DNA of 15,531 bases from Candidatus Omnitrophota bacterium (lineage in GTDB: Bacteria > Omnitrophota > Gorgyraeia > Gorgyraeales > Gorgyraeaceae), in the NCBI GenBank assembly GCA_018901615.1, contig JAHIEN010000027.1, positions 1 through 15,531 of the forward strand, written 5' to 3'. The notes beneath the pieces are model-generated. The model was not told the DNA's origin. It saw only the letters and a program-made list of their open reading frames with translations, and did no database searches. Within the stretch, counting starts at the first letter, position 1; each line of letters opens with the position of its first letter. A program made the translations under genes and the position numbers. Positions 1-7,287 of this stretch are shown piece after piece.

Positions 1-532
1 ACCCGGCCTTGATTATCTTCGCGACGCCTTTTATGTCTTCCAGCAGGTCTTCGAGCCCATCCGCGTAATCCTGCAGCTTTTTTTCAGGCATATCTCCTGA
101 AAGAGACACCTCTATTATGGGATATTGCTTTGAGGTTACCTCAACTACGACAGGGTCCTCTAATACGTCTTTTGGCAGGTCCTTTACGCGGTCCACAGCG
201 GTCTGTATATCGCTTACGACCTTTTTCTTATCGCGCTCATCAGGGTCTATCTTTATTGCTACAACTGATGCGCCTGCGGTAGAAGAGGACTTTATTTCTT
301 TTATGCCATCCACTTCTTTGAGTTCTTTCTCAATAGGGACAGAGATCAGCTTTTCAATATCAAGGGGCGTGGCTCCTGGATAAACAGTAGTAACGGTTAC
401 TGTCTCAAAGTCCACGTTGGGAAATATCTCGCGGTTTATGCCAAAGAGCACTATCATGCCTATTATTATGATAAGGATAGATACGAGATTGACAAAAAGA
501 GATTGATTTACGCTGAATCGCGGCAGGCTCAT
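1..532 (-). CDS. RND-family efflux pump, N-terminal part (cut by window edge)
   Basis: Inner-membrane RND transporter of the AcrB/MdtB type, which would export drugs or other amphiphiles using the proton gradient together with the outer-membrane channel encoded just upstream. About 177 residues are visible. A first transmembrane helix lies at about residues 11-31. It is followed by the family's hallmark stretch around FPNVDFETVTV and YPGATPLDIEKLISVPIEKEL, and then by the start of the periplasmic porter domain. The start is fixed by an ATGA overlap with the TGA stop of the channel gene, which suggests translational coupling. No periplasmic adaptor (HlyD/MFP) is seen in the window, so it may lie beyond the edge. 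The rest of the protein (normally about 1000 residues) is not visible, so substrate cannot be guessed. Confidence 0.93.
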   Translation of the reverse strand, partial: MSLPRFSVNQSLFVNLVSILIIIIGMIVLFGINREIFPNVDFETVTVTTVYPGATPLDIEKLISVPIEKELKEVDGIKEIKSSSTAGASVVAIKIDPDERDKKKVVSDIQTAVDRVKDLPKDVLEDPVVVEVTSKQYPIIEVSLSGDMPEKKLQDYADGLEDLLEDIKGVAKIIKAG

Positions 533-1998
533 AATTCTATCCCCACATATTTTAAAAAACTGTCCTCTGCGTTCATCAGGTCCAGGATAGAGGCGGTGTA
601 TTCATAGTATGCCCTCTTTGTCATGATCCTCGCGTTTAGCAGGTCTTCCTGGTAACGTATAATAGTGTCAGAATTTGACCTGCCGTATTTGAATCTTTTT
701 TCTTCCTGAGAGAGTTTTCCTTCCTGGAGGTTTTCAACACGTTTCATCTTTGACATATTGATCCTGTTGACGGAAAGGTTTCTAAATTTTTCATCTATGT
801 CAGATATTATTTGCCTTTCCGTTTTTTGCATATTTACAATTGCCTTTGCCTTTTCCAGGACAGCCTTTTCATGCTCGCTCTCAGCCTGGTTATTTTCAAG
901 TGGATATTTGAATTCTACGCCCACGTAATACTTGGGATTCGAATCCTCTAAGATCCCTTTTAACGCAGTGTAATATTTAGGGTCAAGTCCGTTTGTCGCA
1001 AAGGTGGCCTTCAAGTCTATCTCAGGGAACATGGAATTAGATTTCATGGAGAGCTTTATTTTTTTAGCCTCTATGTCATTTTCCATAGATATGTAATCGC
1101 GCCTGTTTTCAAAGGCAATCCTTAGGCTATCTATAAAACTGGTCTCGTTCGTCATTATAGGCAGCCTGTCTTTTGGAACCAGTTTTATTTTAGTGTCAAG
1201 GTTCAGCCTCAGAAGCAGTAATTCTTCAGTTGTTTTCAGGTCATTTGAGGCCATTAAAAGCTCGCTCTCTCTCGTGTGCATGTTTGCTTCCGCGGCCAGC
1301 ACATCGCCAGTTTCCGCAAGCCCTATCTTTAGTTTATTACGATATTGATTAAAAAATCTGATAGATTTTTTGAGAATCTCTTTTTTTATATTGAATTCAT
1401 CTCCGGCCAGTACCATTTTCCAGTAGGCCTTTTCAGCCGAGATGATGGCTTCTTCGATCTTCGAGTAGGAATCCAGGTCAGCGTTTTTAATTTCCTGTCT
1501 TACCAGCTCTATATTTCCTCTATCTATGAGTCCAAAAAAGTTTTTGGCCACAGGCTGTGTAAGTGTTACCTCTATTTCAGAATTATGATAAGGGTTAAGG
1601 GAGACAAAGGAGGAGTTTGTCCATTCCCTGTTATTGGTAAAGTTTATATCTATGTCTGTACCGCTCTTTAGTTTCTTATCGATGCCGAAATCATAGGTAT
1701 TAGTTATATTTTTTGAACCTGAGATAGTAGAGGCTGGTTTTCTCTGGTCGTCGGTGTAGCCGATCTCGCCGTTTATAAAGGTATCAAATATAGATTTTTT
1801 ATAGCTTAATTCAGTGCCTTTTATCTTCGCGTCCAGCTGGGCGAGCTTGATGTCGAGGCTGTTATTTATGGCAATAAGTCTCACGTCTTCAGCCGAAACA
1901 GGCAATACATAGCTTCTTTCAGATTCCTGAGAAAAAGATCCCGGAGATGATAAAGATACAATAACCAGCGTTAAGAAAAAGATCTTAAGAGGTTTCAA
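529..1998 (-). CDS. TolC-like outer-membrane efflux channel
   Basis: Outer membrane efflux protein (OEP/TolC family), 489 residues, predicted to form the exit duct for the RND pump encoded next. I chose the TTG at 1998-1996 rather than the upstream ATG at 2103. From TTG the protein begins with a clean signal peptide (residues 1-23, cleavage near SFSQ). The TTG overlaps the marR stop as TTGA, and an AAGG lies 9 bases upstream. The ATG start would add 35 hydrophilic residues inside marR. Two OEP repeats rich in coiled-coil helices are visible, roughly 35-235 and 300-480, separated by beta-like stretches (for example DIDINFTNNREW, YYVGVEFKYPL). The gene is co-oriented with marR upstream and rnd downstream and overlaps both, so the three are probably one transcript. 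Confidence 0.9.
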   Translation of the reverse strand: MKPLKIFFLTLVIVSLSSPGSFSQESERSYVLPVSAEDVRLIAINNSLDIKLAQLDAKIKGTELSYKKSIFDTFINGEIGYTDDQRKPASTISGSKNITNTYDFGIDKKLKSGTDIDINFTNNREWTNSSFVSLNPYHNSEIEVTLTQPVAKNFFGLIDRGNIELVRQEIKNADLDSYSKIEEAIISAEKAYWKMVLAGDEFNIKKEILKKSIRFFNQYRNKLKIGLAETGDVLAAEANMHTRESELLMASNDLKTTEELLLLRLNLDTKIKLVPKDRLPIMTNETSFIDSLRIAFENRRDYISMENDIEAKKIKLSMKSNSMFPEIDLKATFATNGLDPKYYTALKGILEDSNPKYYVGVEFKYPLENNQAESEHEKAVLEKAKAIVNMQKTERQIISDIDEKFRNLSVNRINMSKMKRVENLQEGKLSQEEKRFKYGRSNSDTIIRYQEDLLNARIMTKRAYYEYTASILDLMNAEDSFLKYVGIEL

Positions 1999-2438
1999 TC
2001 CAATCTGCCTTCTTTCTTTGAAAGTATGGTTACGATTTTCTTGAGGATCCGGAGATACTGTTCCTGTTCTTTTCTGGTCAGGTGTATCAGTACATTCTTC
2101 CATAGATCCTGGATAGTTGCCATATGGCGCCTTGTTATATCTTCACCTTTTTTCGTAAGCGACACCAGTGCCGCCCGCCTGTCTTCAAGGTCAGGGGCTT
2201 TTTTTACATAGCCGTCGTTTAAGAGCCTGTCTATCAGCCCTGTGACAGTAGGAGGGGAGATCTTGCGCTCTATGGCCAGGGTTTTCAGCTTGCACTTGCC
2301 ATGAGCGTGAATGGACATCAGCATTATTAGCTGAGCCGGAGTGACATGGATCTTTGCAAAAGACTTTGCATTAGCATGTCTTGCGATCTGGGGTATAAGC
2401 CTGGATATTTCCTGAGTTATCTCATCTATCGTGGCCAT
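1995..2438 (-). CDS. MarR-family transcriptional regulator
   Basis: Winged-helix repressor of the MarR family, 147 residues, the usual length. The recognition helix region is around LKTLAIERKISPPTVTGLID (51-70). The wing carries the typical DLEDRRAALVSLTKKG at 83-98. The start is the second Met of the open frame, because a perfect AGGAGG sits 6 bases before it; the upstream Met has no ribosome site. It heads the tolC-rnd operon, and its promoter contains an inverted repeat with a MarR-like AACTAAAT arm, so it very likely represses itself and the pump until a ligand binds. One cysteine (Cys49) sits just before the HTH; whether it senses oxidants is unknown. The ligand cannot be inferred. Confidence 0.93.
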   Translation of the reverse strand: MATIDEITQEISRLIPQIARHANAKSFAKIHVTPAQLIMLMSIHAHGKCKLKTLAIERKISPPTVTGLIDRLLNDGYVKKAPDLEDRRAALVSLTKKGEDITRRHMATIQDLWKNVLIHLTRKEQEQYLRILKKIVTILSKKEGRLD

Positions 2439-2466
2439 AAAAGACCTCCTTTTATAGGGCTTCACT

Positions 2467-2515
2467 TATTTAGTTTACCTAACTAAATATTAGCATACCT
2501 AACTATATTTGTCAA
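2467..2515 (-). promoter_or_regulatory. marR-tolC-rnd promoter with overlapping MarR-type operator
   Basis: Read on the minus strand: -35 TTGACA (2515-2510), a 17-base spacer, and an extended -10 TGCTAATAT whose hexamer is 2492-2487. A 9-bp perfect inverted repeat, TATTTAGTT / AACTAAATA (2467-2475 and 2481-2489, 5-base spacer), covers the -10 and the expected start site. The 10-mer TACCTAACTA occurs at 2476-2485 and again at 2496-2505, exactly 20 bases apart, so a second half-site lies in the -35/-10 spacer on the same face of the helix. This is what an autoregulating MarR operator usually looks like. Confidence 0.75.
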
Positions 2516-2545
2516 GGGTAAGTTATAGAAAAGTTAACGGGGAGG

Positions 2546-2992
2546 TCAGTATATTATTAGGCCTTTTTGCTGGAGTTTTTTGACGTCTTCAACGCTGGGC
2601 TGGGTGCTGAAAGAAGGTTCCAATGTTTCTTGTGATCCCTGTTTTTGAGGGATCTTTTCGCCAGGCTGGATGGAGTCAAGAGGGAGGTCTTGTAACGACA
2701 TTATCTCGGGCATTTCTTCTTCTTGCTCAAGATCTTCCTTATGGTCTGAAATGTTTTCTGATATTTCGCTTATTGGTTCTTCCCATGATCGGTCAGACTC
2801 GAACTCAGAGAACTGCGGTTTAAAAGCAGTAGGTTCTTTTTTTTGCGCAGGGGCCTGTATTTCTTTTTCAGCAGAAGTCCTTTCTTCGCGACTGGTATTC
2901 TTTGTGAATATAACCACAACAGCTATCAGTAATAGTACAGCAAGGCCGATGGCTATGTTTAATTCAATATTTTTTTTCTTGTTTTCGCTCAT
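2546..2992 (-). CDS. Hypothetical single-pass membrane protein, last gene of minor-pilin operon
   Basis: I do not recognise a family. The 148-residue product has a lysine-rich N-terminus, one hydrophobic segment (about 11-30, IAIGLAVLLLIAVVVIF) and a long, probably disordered, acidic Glu/Gln/Pro/Ser-rich tail ending in KKLQQKGLIIY. With the positive charges before the helix, the tail should face the periplasm. The start ATG is 3 bases after the stop of the PilX-like gene, so it is co-transcribed with the pilin genes and may be a pilus-assembly accessory or anchor. Only about 30 bases separate its stop from the -35 of the marR promoter, and no terminator hairpin is visible, so the pilus transcript may read through into the efflux operon. 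Confidence 0.75.
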   Translation of the reverse strand: MSENKKKNIELNIAIGLAVLLLIAVVVIFTKNTSREERTSAEKEIQAPAQKKEPTAFKPQFSEFESDRSWEEPISEISENISDHKEDLEQEEEMPEIMSLQDLPLDSIQPGEKIPQKQGSQETLEPSFSTQPSVEDVKKLQQKGLIIY

Positions 2993-2995
2993 TAT

Positions 2996-4276
2996 CTATT
3001 GCTCCCTCCATGTTACTACAACGTAGTCTCCTGTAGTAGGATAGAATGGCGGCGGATTTGTCATCAGCCTCGCATCATATTGATAATCTTTACTGTAGCC
3101 GCTTATTCTGGTGTTTGTAGCAGGGTCAAATGTCCCAACAGGTCCGCGTTCGTCTTGAATCAGGCCTCCAAATACAGTGATAGCGCCTTTTGGCGAACCT
3201 GCCCACCAGTTTTCAACTGTAAACGAATTACCCAGCGCCATGATGCTGGCGTCTATTTCCACATCATATGGCGCGCCGCTGCTGATAATTACATCCTTTT
3301 CAGCTATGAGACCTAATGTATCGGTAGACGCAGGGTTTATTCTAGGGTCAATATTATAGGTGACATTATCTGCAATGACAATGTTTCTGTTTGTTCCAAT
3401 GCTCAACTGGCCGTTCAGCGTCCCTGAAATAGTAGTATCTCCGCCATTGACAAATAATGCGCCGTTCGAAGGCAATGCCATATTTTGAGTGGTCCAGCCC
3501 TTGAGCGGATTTGTAACAGTCATGGTTCCGTCGCTTTCAAGCACGATTGAGGTAGGCCCTGTCAGCATGAGCCCATCCTGCACAGCAGCTGTGCGAAGGT
3601 CCAGGGCCTTACTTGGAAAAGGCGCGCGGTCTGCGCCAAGCTGCAGGCCTTCCTCGAAAGTGGGATTGTCATAAGGCGGATTGGAAGTTGCCGTGCTGTT
3701 TATTGGCCAGCCGCCGTTCATATATGTTATAAAATCGTCTTCGCTTTTAACAGGTTTGTGAAAATTAGGATCACTGAATACAGGATCGCCGGATATATGA
3801 AAATGGCTGTTGGTTTGTAGCGGCCCGCCTAAGCCGTCGCCAGTTATAAACCAAACAGGTAATCTCCATCCATACCATCGAAAGTGCTCACTGTCTGTAA
3901 AATAGAGATAACGCGCAAAGGTATCAGGCTCTAATTCTACGCGTATGGCGCGCTGCGTATCAGCACCTACTGTGCCGGTGGATATGATTTCCCACGTGGA
4001 CGAGGAGCCAACGCGCTGCCATACGCAGTCATAAACGCCTATATTTTGAAGGCCACTGGATCTCTGGCCAGAAGCACCTGTTGTTCTCAAGCGGTCAATC
4101 GCGTAATCAATGCCTGCTTCAGCGAGATAAAACGCCTGCATGGAATTTTGTCCACGTTCAGCTACTCTTATTTCTGCGATGCTGCGTGATATAAAGGCCG
4201 CCCCGAGTATGGTCAGGACAGCGATAACTATATAAGATGTGATAAGTACTATCCCTTTTTTGTTCTTGAGAGCCAT
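2996..4276 (-). CDS. PilX-like pilus assembly protein with DUF4900 domain
   Basis: 426 residues. A short basic leader and Gly8 (KKG|IVLITSYIVIAV) precede the hydrophobic helix at about 9-29. The motif AFYLAEAGIDYAIDRLR (48-64) is the classic post-helix signature of PilX/GspK-type minor pilins. The large C-terminal part contains GPLQTNSHFHISGDPVF at about 151-167, typical of DUF4900, followed by a repetitive beta-rich region (about 240-370, with TISGTLNG and NIVIADNV), suggesting a beta-helix-like surface module. The usual Glu at position +5 after cleavage is absent (Thr instead), so processing by prepilin peptidase is less certain. It is the third of four tightly packed genes; only 1 base separates it from the PilW-like gene. 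Predicted role: minor pseudopilin in pilus priming or adhesion. Confidence 0.85.
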   Translation of the reverse strand: MALKNKKGIVLITSYIVIAVLTILGAAFISRSIAEIRVAERGQNSMQAFYLAEAGIDYAIDRLRTTGASGQRSSGLQNIGVYDCVWQRVGSSSTWEIISTGTVGADTQRAIRVELEPDTFARYLYFTDSEHFRWYGWRLPVWFITGDGLGGPLQTNSHFHISGDPVFSDPNFHKPVKSEDDFITYMNGGWPINSTATSNPPYDNPTFEEGLQLGADRAPFPSKALDLRTAAVQDGLMLTGPTSIVLESDGTMTVTNPLKGWTTQNMALPSNGALFVNGGDTTISGTLNGQLSIGTNRNIVIADNVTYNIDPRINPASTDTLGLIAEKDVIISSGAPYDVEIDASIMALGNSFTVENWWAGSPKGAITVFGGLIQDERGPVGTFDPATNTRISGYSKDYQYDARLMTNPPPFYPTTGDYVVVTWREQ

Positions 4277-4277
4277 A

Positions 4278-4715
4278 TTAATTCCTTAATGTAACCTGTG
4301 AGCTCAGAGTTGTTGCAAGTGAACGGCCTAAAAAGGTATTTTTTTGCGTTGTCAAAGTTATGTAAACCATGCCTCCGCCAAATAGGCTAAATTGTAAGCT
4401 TGTTACATTATTGGCTAGAACGGTTGGAGATTGACCCTGGACCTCTCTTAAAAGTTGATCATTGGTCACTTCGTATTTTATATTTTCTCCCCATATTGAA
4501 AAGGGGTATGCGTTTCCAAGATCTACAGAGCTGGCTTCGCGTATTTCCCTGGCGACCTTGTTCATTGCCTTTCGCGCCTCCTGTTGCACCGCTATCTGAA
4601 TATCGCCTGTCTGAAACGAGGTGCGACTCATAGACAGCACGCTATATGTCGCGCCCAGCAATATTGAGAAGATCAAGAGCGCAATCATCAATTCTATCAA
4701 GGTGAATCCGCGCAA
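4278..4715 (-). CDS. PilW/PulJ-like minor prepilin
   Basis: 145 residues starting at a TTG codon (4715-4713), giving MRG|FTLIELMIALLIFSILLG, a textbook class III prepilin leader with cleavage after Gly3 and Glu at +5. A GAGAGG ribosome site lies a few bases upstream and includes the TAG stop of the preceding prepilin gene. The post-helix region SRTSFQTGDIQIAVQQEARKA matches the PilW/PulJ style. The body is shorter than most PilW proteins and ends with beta strands (VTSLQFSLFGG, MVYITLTTQ). It is embedded between pilV-like and pilX-like genes in the canonical minor-pilin order. Probable role: tip-complex minor pilin of a type IV pilus or type II secretion-like system. Confidence 0.88.
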   Translation of the reverse strand: MRGFTLIELMIALLIFSILLGATYSVLSMSRTSFQTGDIQIAVQQEARKAMNKVAREIREASSVDLGNAYPFSIWGENIKYEVTNDQLLREVQGQSPTVLANNVTSLQFSLFGGGMVYITLTTQKNTFLGRSLATTLSSQVTLRN

Positions 4716-4718
4716 TAT

Positions 4719-5135
4719 CTACCTCTCTGACAGAAGCGTAGCGAGCTGTGTACTTCTCGGTCTGTTTTTCTCTGTCCAGTTGACTGTGATAAGAATCTCT
4801 AGCGGTTCTGCGATAGCGCCTGATGGGTATGTGACAGTTACGGTTTCATTATCCAGTTTATTGCAGCCACCACCACCTGGAGGGTCAGCTATTGCCCATG
4901 CTGGCCAGTCTTGTGATGTAATATTTAACGGTATGTTCATATCACGGATCTCTTCCATGACGCACTGGGCATCATTTACGGCAATTGTGAGATTTCTGGC
5001 GCTTTCATTGAGGGCGAAGCAGCCTATATAAGCTGATATAAGGCCCACAAGGGCAATAATCAATACTGCCGTTCCTATCATGAGCTCCAGAAGCGTAAAC
5101 CCCAGTTTTTTTGTATCCTTGTCAGTCATAAGCAT
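4719..5135 (-). CDS. PilV-like minor prepilin
   Basis: 138 residues. The leader TKKLG|FTLLELMIGTAVLIIALVGLI has the prepilin peptidase site after Gly12, Phe at +1 and Glu at +5. The mature part contains AVNDAQCVMEEIRDM, typical of PilV/PulI, and a C-terminal strand region ILITVNWTEKNRPRSTQLATL. Two Met codons are possible (5135 and 5129); neither has a clear Shine-Dalgarno. It opens the four-gene minor-pilin operon. A candidate promoter lies so close that the message would be almost leaderless. The two cysteines in the mature part (in YIGCFALNE and DAQCVMEE) and a third in GGGGCNK could form a disulfide; that is speculation. Confidence 0.88.
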   Translation of the reverse strand: MLMTDKDTKKLGFTLLELMIGTAVLIIALVGLISAYIGCFALNESARNLTIAVNDAQCVMEEIRDMNIPLNITSQDWPAWAIADPPGGGGCNKLDNETVTVTYPSGAIAEPLEILITVNWTEKNRPRSTQLATLLSER

Positions 5136-5142
5136 CAGTTAT

Positions 5143-5171
5143 ATTTTAATGGACAGAAATGACAATTGCAA
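5143..5171 (-). promoter_or_regulatory. Candidate promoter of the minor-pilin operon
   Basis: On the minus strand, TTGCAA (5171-5166), a 17-base spacer and TAAAAT (5148-5143). The start of transcription would fall within a few bases of the ATG at 5135, giving a leaderless or nearly leaderless message, consistent with the lack of a Shine-Dalgarno. A shifted alternative, TTGTCA with TATAAC, is also possible. Confidence 0.45.
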
Positions 5172-5196
5172 GAGATATATAACTTATACTTTTTCC

Positions 5197-5225
5197 TTGC
5201 TTTTATCCGCTCTTGCTGATAAGAT
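5197..5225 (+). promoter_or_regulatory. Candidate promoter of the PilZ-domain gene
   Basis: TTGCTT (5197-5202), a 17-base spacer and TAAGAT (5220-5225). The expected start site is at about 5232-5235, at or next to the ATG. As with the divergent pilin promoter, no ribosome-binding site is present, so a leaderless message is likely. The two promoters are back to back in the 99-base divergent intergenic region. Confidence 0.45.
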
Positions 5226-5234
5226 TTTATTTGA

Positions 5235-7277
5235 ATGAGAAAAAATATCCACGAAAATAAAGATAAGAAATCCATAAACGAGGAAAATACAGACCAGAGG
5301 CAATACATCAGGCTGAAAGTGATATTTCCTGTGGAATTCCAGTTTCTGGACCCTGAGACAGGCGGTTCAATATGCGATATAAAACAGGGGTTTACCAGGG
5401 ATGTTGGAAAAGGAGGCATTTGCTTAGAGGTAAATAACATAGAAGAAGGTTTCGAAGATATACTGAAAGCCCAAAAGGCAAAACTTGATCTACGACTACA
5501 TATACCTCTGGGCGACAGAGAGACAAAGGCCATTGCAACGATCGCGTGGTATAAAAAAATAAAATCAGGCTACCCCAATAAATATATTATAGGCCTGTCA
5601 TTTATTGATATAGACCCCAGAGAACGCAGCCGCATCTATTTTCACGCCAGGAGAATGAGATTAACCCCAAAAGTTGTTTCTATTGTAACCCTGTCTTTAA
5701 TAGCGGCGCTTATGTACTTTTACGCTGCGGATTTTAGCCTGCGCAGAGAAAACAAACGATTAGTCAGGGAATTGGTGGAATTTTCCGGGGCCAGGTCCAG
5801 CCTTGAAAAGGATCTCATGAAGTTTGATTTAGAGCACAAAAAGGCAGAAGAGAGGCTTTTCGAAAACCAGCAAAGGACGCAGGAATACGAAAAGCAGGTA
5901 GAAGAGTTAATCAAATTGAGCGCGGAGCTGAAACGCAAAGATGAATTACTTCAGTATTTTGAGCAGGACAGGACACAGGCAAAGGAAAAACTCAAAAGAG
6001 CCATTTCTGAAAAACACAAGTTATCTCAGGAAGTTACAAATCTTTCAAAATATTCAGAATACTTAACACAGAGGATCTCAAGACTTTCCAAGAAGAGGGT
6101 AACGGCAGAAGATAACCTTAAAGATCTCCTGTCTTCATTTGAACACGTGGAAGAAAAAGGAATAACAAGTATGTATAAATGGATAAAAAATCATCAGAAT
6201 AAATTTACCGGCCTTGTTGTGAGTTACGAAGGGGATAAAAATCTTGAGGATTTGGCGTTTAGCTATGACCAATCACTGGCCGCGCAATCTTTTACTTTAA
6301 TGGGAGATCAGGACAACGCCAGACAGATACTCGATTTTTATTATAAAGATAAGGCAAAAAAGATATACGGCGTTTTTGCAAATGCCTATGACGCCTATAC
6401 AGGGTCGGTTGTCGAGTATACGGTGCATGCCGGCCCTAATATATGGCTGGGCATTGCCATGCTCCAGTACGGCAATAAGTTTAGAGATGAGAAATATCTT
6501 TCAGTCGCGGAGGATATAGCAGATTGGCTGATAGGACTGCAAAAAGAAGACGCTGAATTCGGTATAAGAGGAGGCCCTGACTTTACGTGGTTCAGCACAG
6601 AGCATAATCTCGATGCCTACGCGTTTTTTGCCATGCTCTATGAAATTACGCAGGAAGATAAATATCTCATTGCCCAGAAAAGGACATTCGAGTGGCTCAA
6701 GAATAATGCCTTTGATAGGAAAAGAGGCAGGTTGAACAGGGGTAAGGGCGATGCCACCATAGCCACAGATACTTTTGCGTGGGCCATTGCGGCCATAGGC
6801 CCCAAGCTCCTTAAGGAATCAGGAATGGACCCTGACCAGATCATTGATTTTGCCGAGACTAACTGTCTTGTGACGACTAGTTACAAAAGACCTTCGGGCG
6901 AAGAGATCGAGATAACAGGTTTTGATTTTGGAAAGTTTGAGCATATGCCAAGAGGAGGGATTGTATCCACAGAATGGACAGCCCAGATGGTGGTTGCATT
7001 AAAGATAATGGAGAAATATCACAAGAGATCGAATGATTATACCAAGGAAAAATATTATAAAAGAAGGGCGGATTTTTATCTTTCAGAGTTGGAAAAAATG
7101 GTAATAATCAGCCCGTCCAAGGTAGGGCAAGGAGAAGGATGCCTTCCTTATGCCACTCAGGACAATGCTGATACAGGACATGGCTGGAAGGCGCCAGCAG
7201 GGTCCAGGACAGGTTCCACTGCCGGGACATCATACACAATCTTTGCCAGCCGCAATTACAACCCCCTTATGTTGTAA
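5235..7277 (+). CDS. PilZ domain / transmembrane / coiled coil / alpha-alpha barrel fusion protein
   Basis: 680 residues in four parts. Residues about 20-130 are a PilZ domain: R22xxxR26 (RQYIR) and D56xG58xxG61 (DVGKGG) match the cyclic-di-GMP-binding RxxxR and (D/N)xSxxG motifs, with Gly in place of Ser. A transmembrane helix follows at about 146-166. Residues about 168-300 are a Glu/Lys-rich coiled coil. The C-terminal part, about 310-680, has repeated helix pairs and motifs such as AYDAYTG, HAGPNIWLGIAML, LDAYAFFAMLYE and GHGWKAPAGSRTGST. This suggests a six-hairpin, (alpha/alpha) barrel glycosidase-like domain; catalytic residues are not assigned. Topology suggests a cytoplasmic PilZ sensing cyclic-di-GMP and an extracytoplasmic barrel acting on polysaccharide or peptidoglycan. 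It is followed after 10 bases by the nuclease gene. Confidence 0.8.
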   Translation: MRKNIHENKDKKSINEENTDQRQYIRLKVIFPVEFQFLDPETGGSICDIKQGFTRDVGKGGICLEVNNIEEGFEDILKAQKAKLDLRLHIPLGDRETKAIATIAWYKKIKSGYPNKYIIGLSFIDIDPRERSRIYFHARRMRLTPKVVSIVTLSLIAALMYFYAADFSLRRENKRLVRELVEFSGARSSLEKDLMKFDLEHKKAEERLFENQQRTQEYEKQVEELIKLSAELKRKDELLQYFEQDRTQAKEKLKRAISEKHKLSQEVTNLSKYSEYLTQRISRLSKKRVTAEDNLKDLLSSFEHVEEKGITSMYKWIKNHQNKFTGLVVSYEGDKNLEDLAFSYDQSLAAQSFTLMGDQDNARQILDFYYKDKAKKIYGVFANAYDAYTGSVVEYTVHAGPNIWLGIAMLQYGNKFRDEKYLSVAEDIADWLIGLQKEDAEFGIRGGPDFTWFSTEHNLDAYAFFAMLYEITQEDKYLIAQKRTFEWLKNNAFDRKRGRLNRGKGDATIATDTFAWAIAAIGPKLLKESGMDPDQIIDFAETNCLVTTSYKRPSGEEIEITGFDFGKFEHMPRGGIVSTEWTAQMVVALKIMEKYHKRSNDYTKEKYYKRRADFYLSELEKMVIISPSKVGQGEGCLPYATQDNADTGHGWKAPAGSRTGSTAGTSYTIFASRNYNPLML

Positions 7278-7287
7278 AAGAATTCCA

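Noticed and set aside
117..383. Plus-strand ORF within the RND gene
   Set aside because: It is the complement of a clear RND coding sequence and has no recognisable protein features.
1995..2103. ATG start for the TolC-like protein at 2103
   Set aside because: It would add 35 hydrophilic residues that overlap the marR coding end and push the signal peptide inside the protein. The TTG at 1998 has a ribosome site and a stop/start overlap.
7150..7287. Longer N-terminus of the thermonuclease
   Set aside because: The extra 46 residues lie in another frame of the PilZ gene, have no family character and precede the real signal anchor.
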